Shown piece by piece: positions 48,697-58,835 of a DNA stretch of 64,000 bases (within the stretch, counting starts at the first letter, position 1; each line of letters opens with the position of its first letter). The notes beneath the pieces are model-generated. The model was given only the letters and a program-made list of their open reading frames with translations, had not been told where the DNA came from and ran no database searches. Origin of the DNA: JAXMBN01 sp046349875 (lineage in GTDB: Bacteria > Planctomycetota > Planctomycetia > Pirellulales > Pirellulaceae); contig JAXMBN010000009.1 in assembly GCA_046349875.1 (NCBI GenBank), forward strand, positions 62,001-126,000, read 5' to 3'. The translations under genes and the position numbers were made by a program.

Positions 48697-49716
48697 ATGT
48701 CCGACGATGTACTCAGTCGAAGTGACGTTGAAGACCTTTTGAAGTCTATGGATAGTGGTACTGTCCAAAAGACTACCAGCAAACCTGAGATCAAGAAGTC
48801 AGCTCCTAAAGCTCGCGTTTTAACCTACGATTTCAAAAGACCTGAACGTGTTGGCAAAGAGCAAATGCGAGCTCTTCAGTCACTCCACGAAGGCTTAGGG
48901 CGAAACCTTGGTGCATCGCTGTCAGCGTTTCTTCGTACCATTATGGAAGTCAAGCTCATCAGCGTTGACCAACTCACCTACAGCGAGTTTGTCTATAGCC
49001 TTGAAATCCCTACATGCTTCAACCTTCTGAAGCCCAATCCGCTCGAAGGCAATTGGATTCTCGACATCAGTCCCTCGCTGCTTTACCCCATCATCGACCG
49101 AATGCTGGGAGGAAGCGTAAGCGCCGACTCGGCACTGAAACGACCACTTTCTGAAATTGAGTTGCGTCTTGCAAACCGTGTTACGAATGTGGTGCTACGC
49201 GAGCTGCAAAATGCGTGGGCCAACGTCGTTACTCTGAAGATGGAAGTGGAACGCGTGGAGAGCAACCCACAGCTCGTCCAAATTGTTCCTCCCAACGAAG
49301 TTGTCATCATGGTGAGCTTTGAAATGGTGATGGGCAATCTCCGCGGAATGACAAACCTCTGCATTCCATTCAACACCATTGAACGGGTAGGAAGCAAACT
49401 CACAAGCAACAGCTGGATTGGCTATGCATCAAGCCGAAAGAGTGAGGCGAGCAAGAAGCAAATCACAGAACAGCTCGACGGAGCTTTGGCTGAAGTCATC
49501 GTTACCTTGGCGAACTCAACCATCAAAACCAAGGACCTTTTCGATCTGCAGGTCGGCGATATCATTTCGACCGAAAAGGCCGTTCAAAGCCCGATCGAAG
49601 TAGAGGTAACCAATGTCGTGAAGTTTCTTGCATCCTTAGGAAGCTTCAAGGGTCGCAAGGCCATAAAGATCGAAGACTGTTTGGAAGACAATCCCAAATA
49701 CACGCGGAAAGATTAG
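48697..49716 (+). CDS. fliM: Flagellar motor switch protein FliM
   Basis: 339 residues. The start DVLSRSDVEDLLKSMDSG matches the CheY-P binding segment (LSQxEIDALL). The middle part (RVLTYDFKRPERVGKEQMRA, FSVSVFSYEEF-like YSEFVYSLEIP) and the C-terminal SpoA part (EVIVTLANSTIKTKDLFDLQ, VGDIISTEKA) are complete. FliM is the central switch of the rotor C-ring. GAGGAGG lies before the ATG. It is a lone flagellar gene, with no fliN or other flagellar genes beside it, and it ends in a 4-base overlap with the convergent accD. Confidence 0.9.
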   Translation: MSDDVLSRSDVEDLLKSMDSGTVQKTTSKPEIKKSAPKARVLTYDFKRPERVGKEQMRALQSLHEGLGRNLGASLSAFLRTIMEVKLISVDQLTYSEFVYSLEIPTCFNLLKPNPLEGNWILDISPSLLYPIIDRMLGGSVSADSALKRPLSEIELRLANRVTNVVLRELQNAWANVVTLKMEVERVESNPQLVQIVPPNEVVIMVSFEMVMGNLRGMTNLCIPFNTIERVGSKLTSNSWIGYASSRKSEASKKQITEQLDGALAEVIVTLANSTIKTKDLFDLQVGDIISTEKAVQSPIEVEVTNVVKFLASLGSFKGRKAIKIEDCLEDNPKYTRKD

Positions 49717-50561
49717 AGCTTTCCGCAGTAATCGATTGCCCGAGCGATTTCTGTCTTTAGTTTTTCGCGGGGAACAATGCGGTCAATGTAGCCATGTTCG
49801 AGCAAGAACTCGCTCGTCTGAAAACCTGGTGGCAATTCAATTTTGATCGTTGCTTTGATCGTTCGCGGGCCAGCAAATCCGATCAGTGCCTTCGGTTCTG
49901 CGAAAACGAGATCCCCGAGGGAGGCAAAACTGGCCGCAACGCCGCCCATGGTTGGATTCGTCAAGATCGATATATAAAGACCACCGTTGGCATGATAACG
50001 AGCCAAAGCGGCTGAGACCTTTGCCATCTGCATCAATGATAGAATTCCTTCATGCATTCGAGCACCGCCGCCAGAACCGCTAATAATGATGAGCGGAAGG
50101 CTATGTTCGGTGGCGACCTCGATCAACCGCGTCAAACGTTCACCAACGACCGAACCCATGCTACCCATAATGAAAGCCGAATCGGTCACGCCGATCGCTA
50201 CGCGTCGTGCGCGGATCATACCTGTTCCTGTCAGCGCCGCGTCAGTGAGACCTGTTCGTTTTTGCTCTGATTTGAGTCGCTCTGCATAACCTTTTTTATC
50301 TGCAAATCGAAGCGGATCTGCAGGTAATACGTCTTCATAAAGTGCTTCAAATGTACCTTCATCGATTACTTGCGAGATTCGTTCCCGAGCCGGCACGTAG
50401 AGATGGTACTGACATTTGGGACAAACGTTCTGTCGTCGCTCCGCTTCTTTTCGATAAATGGAGCCAAGGCATCCAGGGCATTTGATCCATACGCCCTCGG
50501 GAACACCACGTTTATTTGAGGTTGAGTTCACTGCGATTCTTGATTCGTCCACACTTGCCAT
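49713..50561 (-). CDS. accD: Acetyl-CoA carboxylase carboxyltransferase subunit beta
   Basis: 282 residues. The zinc ribbon is WIKCPGCLGSIYRKEAERRQ...CPKCQYH (CxxC-x-CxxC), and the carboxyltransferase core has SAFIMGSMGSVVGE, IISGSGGGARMHEG, PTMGGVAASFASLGD and LIGFAGPRTIKATI. It forms malonyl-CoA with AccA and the biotin carboxylase parts in fatty-acid synthesis. Length and motifs are normal. Downstream on the same strand is nothing but convergent fliM; upstream genes 50575 and 51204 (minus) may share its transcript. Confidence 0.95.
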   Translation of the reverse strand: MASVDESRIAVNSTSNKRGVPEGVWIKCPGCLGSIYRKEAERRQNVCPKCQYHLYVPARERISQVIDEGTFEALYEDVLPADPLRFADKKGYAERLKSEQKRTGLTDAALTGTGMIRARRVAIGVTDSAFIMGSMGSVVGERLTRLIEVATEHSLPLIIISGSGGGARMHEGILSLMQMAKVSAALARYHANGGLYISILTNPTMGGVAASFASLGDLVFAEPKALIGFAGPRTIKATIKIELPPGFQTSEFLLEHGYIDRIVPREKLKTEIARAIDYCGKL

Positions 50562-50574
50562 GTTCGTCCCTGCA

Positions 50575-51183
50575 TTACCTTACGAGTTGTCCCGATTTTG
50601 AATCGGCAGCATTCGTATCTTGTTCAATGTCGCTTTCGATGAGCTCCCACTGCGCTTGATCGCACTCTGACTGCCATAGATCACCGATTTCATCCGATCC
50701 AAGCAATTCCTTTACCACACTTGCGAGCGGCTCTGGGATGACCAAAGCGACGAGTCCTGCGTCATGCTTCTTTGCCCATTTATCTAGGGTTTTCTTGACC
50801 CTAGTTTTAGCATCCTCAATCGTTTCTCCGCCTGGTGGGCAGATCGATTCTGGATGCTCCTGGACTTGTCGGTAGACCTTGGGCTGTTGTCTTCGAACTT
50901 CATCGATGAGCTTACCTTCCCAAAGGCCGTGGTTTAGGTTTCTTAGAGTATCAACGACCTTCCATTTCGATCGGCACCGCTTGGCAACCTCGGCTGCAGT
51001 CTGTTGTGCAGATTCACAAGGAGCTGAGTAGACCATATCGACACGAAAATCTGCGATCTCTTCAGCAGTCTTGATGACTTGATTTGAACCAACCTCTGAG
51101 AGAGGCATGTCCATAGCGCCTTTGATCCGCCCTTGTTCATCAAAGGCTGTCGATCCAGGGCGAATGAGGATTACTCGAAACAT
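50575..51183 (-). CDS. Histidine-phosphatase-fold protein lacking the catalytic His residues
   Basis: 202 residues. The fold of phosphoglycerate mutase/cobalamin phosphatases is recognisable: MFRVILIRPGSTAFDEQGRI, DMPLSEVGSNQVIKTAEEIA, DMVYSAPCESAQQTAAEVA, NLNHGLWEGKLIDEVRRQQP and PPGGETIEDAKTRVKK. The essential RHG is RPG here (8-10) and the second His region (normally VVSHG) reads LVIPEPLASVV. So it is probably not an active phosphatase and may bind a phospho-ligand or protein. Spacing of 13 bases to accD and 20 to rpe suggests one minus-strand operon rpe-this gene-accD. Confidence 0.82.
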   Translation of the reverse strand: MFRVILIRPGSTAFDEQGRIKGAMDMPLSEVGSNQVIKTAEEIADFRVDMVYSAPCESAQQTAAEVAKRCRSKWKVVDTLRNLNHGLWEGKLIDEVRRQQPKVYRQVQEHPESICPPGGETIEDAKTRVKKTLDKWAKKHDAGLVALVIPEPLASVVKELLGSDEIGDLWQSECDQAQWELIESDIEQDTNAADSKSGQLVR

Positions 51184-51203
51184 ACACCTTTTCCAAAAGG
51201 ACC

Positions 51204-51911
51204 CTAGCTGACCACTTGCGTCGCTTGACGCAATCGTTGAACAGCCTCCGAATAGTCGGCCTGGCGAAAAATCGCCGAGCCAACTACGATCAAATCCACT
51301 CCAGCCGCCACGGCCGGACCAATGGTTTCCAAGTTGATTCCACCATCTACTTCGAGCAGGACTTGGTCCCCCAAAGCTTGACGTAATGTGTTGATTCGGA
51401 CGAGCGCATTAGGATCAAAGGACTGTCCTCCGAATCCTGCTTCGACGCTCATTACCAAAAGCAAATCGCACGTCCGCAAAAGCTCGATGTTCGCGTCCAA
51501 CTCGGTCTTTGGATTGTACGCCAGTCCGGTTGCGACACCCATTTGTTGGAATTGAGCGATCAACTCCATAGGTTCTTCAACAGCTTCGCGATGAAAAGTA
51601 ATCGCATCTGCCCCGGCATTGACGAATGCAGTGGCATATTTCGCTGGATCCTCAATCATGAGGTGGACATCTACAACCATGTCGGTCAATCGCCGAATAG
51701 CCTCAACTATCGGCATACCGTAGGTCAGGTTCGGTACGAACCTGCCATCCATGACATCCAAATGCAATGCCGACACTCCAGCATCTTCAAGCCGACGCAC
51801 TTCTCTCTCAAGGTTCCCAAAATCGCAGAGCAAAAGGGATGGGAGAATGCATGGCCGGGCGTTTTTGAGGGCCTGCAATGTCTTGATTCTGTGCGATTCT
51901 CGCGAATCCAT
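51204..51911 (-). CDS. rpe: Ribulose-phosphate 3-epimerase
   Basis: 235 residues. Motifs are CILPSLLLCDFGNLEREV, ALHLDVMDGRFVPNLTYG (metal His and Asp), VDVHLMIEDPAKY, MSVEAGFGGQSFDPNAL, LLEVDGGINLETI and IVVGSAIFRQADYSEA. It interconverts ribulose-5-P and xylulose-5-P in the pentose phosphate pathway. First gene of the rpe - histidine-phosphatase-like - accD set. The long N-terminal arm (MDSRESHRIKTLQALKN) is slightly unusual. Confidence 0.94.
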   Translation of the reverse strand: MDSRESHRIKTLQALKNARPCILPSLLLCDFGNLEREVRRLEDAGVSALHLDVMDGRFVPNLTYGMPIVEAIRRLTDMVVDVHLMIEDPAKYATAFVNAGADAITFHREAVEEPMELIAQFQQMGVATGLAYNPKTELDANIELLRTCDLLLVMSVEAGFGGQSFDPNALVRINTLRQALGDQVLLEVDGGINLETIGPAVAAGVDLIVVGSAIFRQADYSEAVQRLRQATQVVS

Positions 51912-52264
51912 ACCGAATTCCGAACAAGGATGGCCTCAAAACAACCTGAGACCCAGGGGTGTGAACAACTCCCTCACACCTCACTCCAGCATTGGAAGCA
52001 ATGCAAAAAGTGGTTTAGGAACTAGTTTAGTTCTCTAGCTGGCCTTCAACATTAGCCTCTTGAGGTGAGGTTTGGCAAGTCCTCGCTACAAACTACACGT
52101 CACCCCAAAAGTGGTAGACTCTATTCCAAGTTCAATCGACGCTTGGACTTCGAACTAATTCCGGCAATCTCGCCGCAACCCAAAACAAAGTCGCAATTTC
52201 CCAAAGCTCTCTTTCGCGACGGCCGGACACCCCTCCCTATAGCGACGTTAACTCGAGGCCACAC

Positions 52265-52408
52265 GGGGACAGTCCCCGGGACATCTGGGGCTTCCATAGT
52301 TCGGGGACTGTCCCCGTGACGTCTGGGGCTTGGGGACTGTCCCCAAATTGAATTCCGGAAACTTGGGGACTGTCCCCAGGTGATCGAGGGACAGGTGGGG
52401 ACAGTCCC
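52265..52408. repeat. REP-like palindrome cluster F
   Basis: Copies at 52265-52277, 52303-52315, 52332-52344, 52365-52377 and 52397-52408 (last one GGGGACAGTCCC), in both A- and T-centred forms. The surrounding gap 51912-52514 between divergent genes (rpe minus, 52515 plus) contains no gene I can support; 52000-52260 shows nothing special. Confidence 0.86.
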
Positions 52409-52514
52409 TGAGATTTGATGGGGCGATCTTGCTGGATTGGACGGCAATTGGCATGATGCAAAAACTCGCTCGAAGTGTCCCTGCCTTCTCGACAAGCTTT
52501 TTTGAAAGCCCTCC

Positions 52515-53234
52515 ATGAAACCGATCGTTCAAATTTCGCTTGACCTCACCGACCTCGAACAAGCCCTTCAGACAGCAGAGCTAGCAATTGAAGCTGGTGT
52601 CGATTGGCTTGAAGCCGGCACTCCGCTCATCCTTGCAGAAGGTCTCCACGCGATTCGCGGCCTACGTTCACGTTTCCCCAATGTCCCGATCGTTGCGGAT
52701 CTCAAGACGATGGATGGTGGATATCTCGAAGCGGAAATGATGGCTAAAGCGGGCGCTACTCATGTAGTGGTCATGGCAAGAGCTCATGAAGAGACGATCA
52801 AATGTGTGGTGAAAGCTGGACACGATTATGGGATCGGGGTCATGGGAGATAATCTTGGGTTTCCCGATATGGTCGCGGGAGCCAAGTTGCTGGAAGATCT
52901 GGGATGTGACTATGTGATTCATCACATCGGTTACGATGAGCGTCGCGGAATCGCGGCTAGTGGAAGGCGTGCACCAACCCCGATGGATCAACTCCAACAG
53001 ATCGTCGATGCCGTATCTGTTCCCGTGCAAGCCGTGGGAGGACTCACCATCGATCAAGCCATCAGCACTCCATCGTACGGTGCCCCGCTGGTAGTCCTGG
53101 GCGCACCGCTTGCGATTGATAGCGATCGTTTTGCTCAAGCAGGTGGCGATCTACCAGCAATTTTGCGTAAGATCTGTGATGCAGTTCACTCGCATGGTGA
53201 CGTTCCCGTCCGCAAGCCACCACGCGTTGGCTAA
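52515..53234 (+). CDS. 3-hexulose-6-phosphate synthase-like / KGPDC-type decarboxylase (OMPDC suprafamily)
   Basis: 239 residues. The TIM barrel has ISLDLTDLEQALQ, AGVDWLEAGTPLIL, VPIVADLKTMDGGYLEAEMM (the DxKxxD pair of the OMPDC suprafamily), GATHVVVMARAHEETIK, DYVIHHIGYDERRG and VPVQAVGGLTID. HPS fixes formaldehyde on ribulose-5-P; KGPDC decarboxylates 3-keto-gulonate-6-P. The two cannot be told apart from this alone. No phosphohexulose isomerase is fused or adjacent. An alcohol dehydrogenase-like gene follows after about 120 bases on the same strand. Confidence 0.75.
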   Translation: MKPIVQISLDLTDLEQALQTAELAIEAGVDWLEAGTPLILAEGLHAIRGLRSRFPNVPIVADLKTMDGGYLEAEMMAKAGATHVVVMARAHEETIKCVVKAGHDYGIGVMGDNLGFPDMVAGAKLLEDLGCDYVIHHIGYDERRGIAASGRRAPTPMDQLQQIVDAVSVPVQAVGGLTIDQAISTPSYGAPLVVLGAPLAIDSDRFAQAGGDLPAILRKICDAVHSHGDVPVRKPPRVG

Positions 53235-53352
53235 TAAACAGTATCGCGCCAACCACTTCGACAACGATATTCAGCCCAATGCCAGGCTCAAACTGCCTAG
53301 TGAAGCCACTGCTCTCCCTATACACCTACCACGCCTTCAAGGATTCTCACGA

Positions 53353-54376
53353 ATGAACCAGACCGCGGTCGTCAATTATTCTTCAGCCCCTCACTCTGTC
53401 CGATTGGAAGAGATTCCCGTTCCCACCATTGGTGATCATGATGTGCTCTTGGAGGTCGCGGCCATTGGGGTATGTGGAAGCGATCTGCACCAATGGACGG
53501 GCGAACATTCTTGGCCGGTCAATTATCCAGTTGTATTAGGGCACGAGTTTTCGGGACGCATCCATACCTTGGGACGCGAAGTCACAGGATGGAAAGAAGG
53601 CGATCGCGTGTGCAGCGAGACCGCAGCGGTGATCAACCCGGATAGTCCGATGTCGCGTTCCGGTCGTTACAATCTCGACCCCAATCGCAAAGGATTTGGT
53701 TACGGGGTCAATGGAGCGATGACACACTACGTGCGCGTGCCCTCTCGCTGTCTGCACCGCGTTCCCGATGGACTTCCTCTTCGTTGGGCTGCCTTAACAG
53801 AACCTTTGCGTTGCGTACTCTGCCGTTGCGGCCCAGGTCAATGTTGCCAGGTGATCGCATCTTGGTCCTTGGACCAGGGCCCATTGGTTTGCTATGCGGT
53901 GCCATCGCCCGATTGCGAGGAGCCGAGGTGGCCGTTGTTGGGTTGCCTCGCGACGCCAAACGTCTTGAGATCGCTCGCGAGTTCGGATGCATCCACTAAC
54001 GGAAGGTGTGAAGAATGGGCCGTCGCGATGGACTCGGCGTCGAAGGAGTTGTCGATGCGGCAGGCATTTCCGCAACCCTCAAGACCGCCATCGATTTAGT
54101 TCGACCTGCGAGACGGATTAGCAAAGTGGGTTGGGGGGAGGCACCGATCAATTTTCGCTCGACCCCTTAGTTCAAAAAAACGTCACTCTTCAAGGTTCCT
54201 TCAGCCACAATTGGCCAATGTGGGAACGCGTGCTGTGGCTTCTCGCATCAGGTGCTTTACAAGTCGATAAAGTCGTCGGTGGCAAATGGGCCCTTGAAGA
54301 TTGGCATGAAGCCTTTGAAACGATGCATAGCGGAACGGTTGCCAAGTCCTTGCTCCTCGTTCAACCAGATGCCTAA
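53353..54376 (+). pseudogene. Zn-dependent medium-chain alcohol dehydrogenase, several frameshifts
   Basis: The first 150 residues read in one frame from ATG 53353: VAAIGVCGSDLHQWTGEHSW (Cys and Asp zinc site), YPVVLGHEFSGRIHTLGREV (GHE) and YVRVPSRCLHRVPDGLPLRW. After ALTEPL the frame is lost near 53808. AVAAQVNV, LPGDRILVLGPGPIGLLCGA (GxGPxG NAD loop), LGVEGVVDAAGISATLKTAI and DQFSLDPLVQKNVTLQGSFS, then GKWALEDWHEAFETMHSG, appear in successive other frames, with shifts near 53808, 53842, 53995, 54010 and 54130. Assembled length is about 340 residues, normal for threonine/sorbitol-dehydrogenase relatives. Five indels in 330 bases is the highest density in the window. Confidence 0.85.
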
Positions 54377-54392
54377 CTGCTATATTTAGCCT

Positions 54393-57300
54393 ATGGGCAA
54401 CCACGAAACCAACCCTGCTGATCCACAACGTCTTCGACTCGCCGAGCTTTTACGTGCGAAGATTGCACAAGCACGCGAGTTTCCCATGTCGGCAAGTCAG
54501 CAGGGGTTGTGGTATGCCTATCGTCGCAATCCGCTGAATACGTCGTTCAATGTCTTCTTACCTGTCCGCATGCGAACGACGATCGATCTCCATGCATTGC
54601 GAGAAACGATGCAAGCATTGGTACAGCGTCACGCGTGCTTGCGAACGACATTCTCGGATAAGAGCCATAACTCCAGCGAAAGCGTGCTTATACAACGAGT
54701 CCATTCGGAAGCAGCGCCTGAGTTTCGCATCGTCCCTGCTTTCAACATGGACGACGAAAAACTTCGCCACCAATTGATCGAAGAAGCGATGCGGCCGTTT
54801 GATCTCGAGAAGGGCCCTCTTCTGCGAATGCTTGTCTTTCAAGTATCTTCGGATGATTGGGTATTGCTGGCAGTCACGCACCACATCGTGGTCGACTTTT
54901 GGTCGTTAATAATCATTCTCAATGAAGTTCGGGAGATCTACCCTAGCCTTCAAAACAAGCGCCCCATACGCCTTAAGCCCGCTCGTTCCAACTATTCTGA
55001 GTTTGTTCAATATCAACAGGCATTTCTTGCTTCTGAAGCTGGAAAACAGATGCAATCGTTTTGGAGAGGCGAACTCGACGGTGTTCCCTTGATCCTGGAG
55101 TTGCCTACCGATTTTGAGCGTCCTACATCCTTCTCAGGAAATGCGTCGGTATGTCCACTTCGATTGGACGCCGATCACTTCCATGGCGTGATGCAACTTG
55201 CAACAAAACTGTATACGACGCCAGTCGTGGTGCTCCAAGCTGCCATTCAAGAATTTCTTCACCGGTACAGTGGTCAGACTCGTTTCGTCACGGGAAGCCC
55301 GTTCTCCGGAAGACGTCATCAAAAGTTTGAAGACACGATTGGCTTTTTCGTCAATATGCTTCCAATCGTCGCGAATCTCGATGACGATCCGACCTTTGAG
55401 CAACTTATCGTTCGTGTTCGAGATCGGATGGTTGCTGCTCTCGAACATCAAGACTACCCGTTTTCAGCAATTGTCCAAGATGCACAAGTCGCTCGCGATC
55501 CGAGTCGAAGTCCTATTTTTCAAGTCTCTTGCACGTTTGAGAAATCCCATCTTCGAGAGGAATCTGGTCGCGCGAGCTTTTTGTTTCCCGTTCAGAACCA
55601 ACGCATCCATTTCAGCGATTTTGAGCACGAAAATTTTTATGTTCCGCAACAAACGTGCCATCATGATCTCGAGTTCGTATTTGAACAAACAGCCGATGCA
55701 CTTCTAGGCATGCTGATCTATTGCCGAGAACTCTTTCAGGAGTCGACGGTTCAGTGGATGGCAACTCATTTTGGTACTTTGTTTCACCAGCTTCTGACGC
55801 AATCGGATCGTCCGATTTCAACGGTAGATTGGGGCCAAACGGAGCTCCATAGTCTCTCGGTGATACATGGGGCCAGTCATTCTCCTGCGGACAATGTTCT
55901 TGCAATGTTTCAAGAACACTGCCAGCATTCGCCACATCAACTTGCGGTGGACTCTGCGGATGAAAGTTGGACATACCAAGAGCTGCATGCGAGGGCCATC
56001 GCACTTCAGCATCAGCTTTGCGCGCTTCAAATGCCTGCTGGTGCTTACGTCCCTGTCGTTGGCCCCCTTGGCCCGCATGTACTCCCGGGGGTCTTGGCCG
56101 TTTGGATGGCTGGTGGGATCGTTGTTCCGATCGACGCTCGGCATCCACCTCTTTCATGGCTACAGCTTGAACAGGCAATTCATCCATTCGCCGTCATCGA
56201 TGCGAACACTAAAAACTACTCGTGGTTCCATGAGGCAACGTGCCCTATCCTTGCGACAAAGGATCTTGGCGGAAGTTTCTATACGCAACATTCAGTCCCT
56301 TTGCATGAGAACTCGTACCTTCTTTACACATCGGGATCAACCGGTCAACCTAAAGGAGTGCTTGTTAGTCATGCGTCCCTTGCGAACACCATTGCTTGGC
56401 GCCAGCGAACCTTCATGCCGAATCCGCAGGATCGCATTTGGGCTTGCCTTTCCCATCAATTCGATGCGGGCTTTGGTCTCCTCATCACCGCGCTGTCAGC
56501 AGGAGCGACTCTTCAGTTCCCAAGCACCTCAGATCAAATCGATCTCACTTCGTGGATATCGGAAATAGCTGAAAAGAAAGTAAGCATTCTCTCGATGGTG
56601 CCGAGCGTCTTACGCGCCCTAGCATCGCAAGCGGATTTTGTTCGATGTCACTCGCTTCGCCAATGCTGGATCGGTGGCGAATCGATGCCCGTCGACCTGC
56701 CTCGCTACTTCCGCTCTCGATCCAATGCCAAACTTTGGAACCTTTACGGTCCCACTGAAACCACCATTGAATGCCTCGCAAAGGATGTAACCTACCACGA
56801 AGAACCGTTCGTCATGACTCTTGGTCGTCCCATCGACAATATGCAAGTTGCCATTGTCGATCATCGCCAACGTTTTGTTCCCAAAACGGTTCCAGGTGAA
56901 ATTGCGATTGAAGGCCCTGGAGTCAGTCAGGGATATCTCCATCAACCGGAAGCAACGTCGCAATCATTTCAAGCGATTCAGCGCGATTCAAACAATCGTT
57001 GGTACTTGTCAGGAGACCGAGGACGACTCTTAGCCAACGGCGAAATCCAGTTTCTCGGGCGGAAGGATTTCCAAATCAAGATTCGTGGATTTCGGATCGA
57101 ACTCGAAGAAATTGAAAACGTCTTCCTCAACCACCCTATGGTTGCTGAAGCCTGCATCGTGTGTCGTCACGCGGGAACAGATCATGCCCAGCTTGCTGCT
57201 GTCATCGTGCTTAAGTCACGAAGCGAAACGCAAGAGGCTACATCGAATCTCAAGCAATTTGCAGCACAGTTTCTCGGCGCCTACAAGATTCCTCAGGCGT

Positions 57301-58602
57301 ATTGGTTTGTAGATTCGATGCCGCGGCTCTCAAGCGGAAAAATCGATCGTGCAAAGGTCGGAGCATGGGTTGAGGATCAAGCCTATGAGTCGACCTTTCA
57401 AGAACCACGCAATGCCTTGGAAGATTACCTTTGCAAGGCTTGGTGTAACATGTTGGGCCTTTCTCAAATCGGCATCGATCAAAACTTTTTTGAGGCGGGA
57501 GGCAGCTCCCTTCAAGCCGCCATGTTGGCTTCAGAATTAAGTGTTCAGCTTCAACTGGACGTTCCTACTGCATTGTTTTTTGACCTAGCCGATATCGGTC
57601 GCATTGCTCAGCGACTCGCAGTACTTCATCCGGATGCCATCGCATCGCGGTTTGGCCAAGCAACTCTGGATACGTATGCTTCACAGCCCAACCACGGTTC
57701 CCAGGTAGAAACCCCGGCCTTTCCACCATTGGTAGTTCCCCTTCGCGATACAGGAACTCTATCTCCTTTGTGGATGGTCCATCCACCAGGTGGACTTGTG
57801 GCTTGCTATCGCGATCTTGCAGCCCAAATGGATCCTTCAAGGCCCTTCTATGCCCTCCGAAGTCGAGGCCTGCACGGACAAGAGAAACTCCCGCAGTCCA
57901 TTGAAGAAATGGCGGCGGAATATGCTCAATCGATTCAAAGCATTCAGCCTCTGTGGTCCCTACATTCTCGGTGGCTGGTCGCTCGGCGGGATCATCGCTT
58001 TGAACTCGCTCGTCGCCTTCAATCACGAGGCGAAACCGTCTAGCGACGACTGGTGCTGCTTGATACGGCCATGCCCGAGGGGTTTAATCCCTTGGTGCCA
58101 CAACAGCAAGAGGATCAAGTGGGACTCGAGTATGGAATCCCATTCACGTTGCACGAACTAAGCCAACTCAAGCCTGAAGACCAACTTCCACTTCTTTGGC
58201 AACACGCCAAGAACCTTGGCGTTCTGAAGAGAAGAAGCTCCGGAAGCGTTGGTACGGCGAAGTACTCGAAGAACTCGATCGCTCTTCCATCATCACGTGG
58301 AACTTGCAACCCAATACACGATCCTCAGGATGGAGAGATCTTGATCGTTCGACCTCGCGATGTTCCATTCTCCGTGGGATCCAGCCTTGATCGTCACTGG
58401 GGGAAAGTTTCGAGTAAGGTTCAGGTCCGTTTTACCGCCGGGCACCACCATAGCATGGTTCAGATGCCTCACGTTCAAGAACGCATCCATTCTCGATCAA
58501 GAACTGGAGTCAGATGCATACATCCAGATAAGAGATAATTCCGGCATGCTTTCGTTGGAGGCAACTACCGCAAGTCGATGTGTGCTGCAGGCTTTTCAAT
58601 AG
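54393..58602 (+). pseudogene. Single-module NRPS (C-A-T-TE), broken in the thioesterase
   Basis: 1216 residues are open to 58043, and the gene then continues in other frames to 58602. Order: condensation domain with VTHHIVVDFW (HHxxxD near 163), adenylation domain with LYTSGSTGQPKG (about 643), NLYGPTETTIE, YLSGDRGRLL, GRKDFQIKIRGFRIELEE and LSSGKIDR; carrier domain FFEAGGSSLQAAM (about 1035, phosphopantetheine Ser); then thioesterase PLWMVHPPGGLVAC. The TE nucleophile GGWSLGG is in another frame at about 57955-58003. FELARRLQSRGETV returns; TAG at 58041, then VLLDTAMPEGFNP, VPFSVGSSLDRHWGKV and HHHSMVQMPHVQE. It would join one amino acid to an acyl or amine partner and release it. No trans-acting partners seen nearby. 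Confidence 0.88.
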
Positions 58603-58616
58603 ATTTTCGAAAGCAG

Positions 58617-58690
58617 AGCGGGTGACCGGGTTCGAACCAGCGACATGCAGCTTGAGGAAGCTACCACTCTACCAACTGAGTTACACCCGC
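58617..58690 (-). tRNA. tRNA-Gly-like gene with an 8-base anticodon loop
   Basis: On the minus strand GCGGGTG and CACCCGC form the acceptor stem, ACTC/GAGT the D stem around AGTTGGTA, GCTGG TTCGAAC CCGGT the T arm, and T is the discriminator base; acceptor and U73 suit tRNA-Gly. The anticodon stem GTAGC/GCTGC closes a loop TTCCTCAA of eight bases, one too many, so the anticodon (TCC, CCC or CCT) cannot be fixed. An inserted base, in keeping with the many indels in this part of the window, is the simplest explanation. No encoded CCA. Confidence 0.8.
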
Positions 58691-58835
58691 ATATCTTTTA
58701 AGACTATCCCTAAGAATCTCGATTTGCAACCGTTTTTGCTCGGCAATTCAATTGCTTTGCAGACGAACCGCTGGAAGCACGATTCAGCCAGAAAAGTCGG
58801 GGAAATCTGCGATGTAAACTCTGCTTCGTTGCCAT

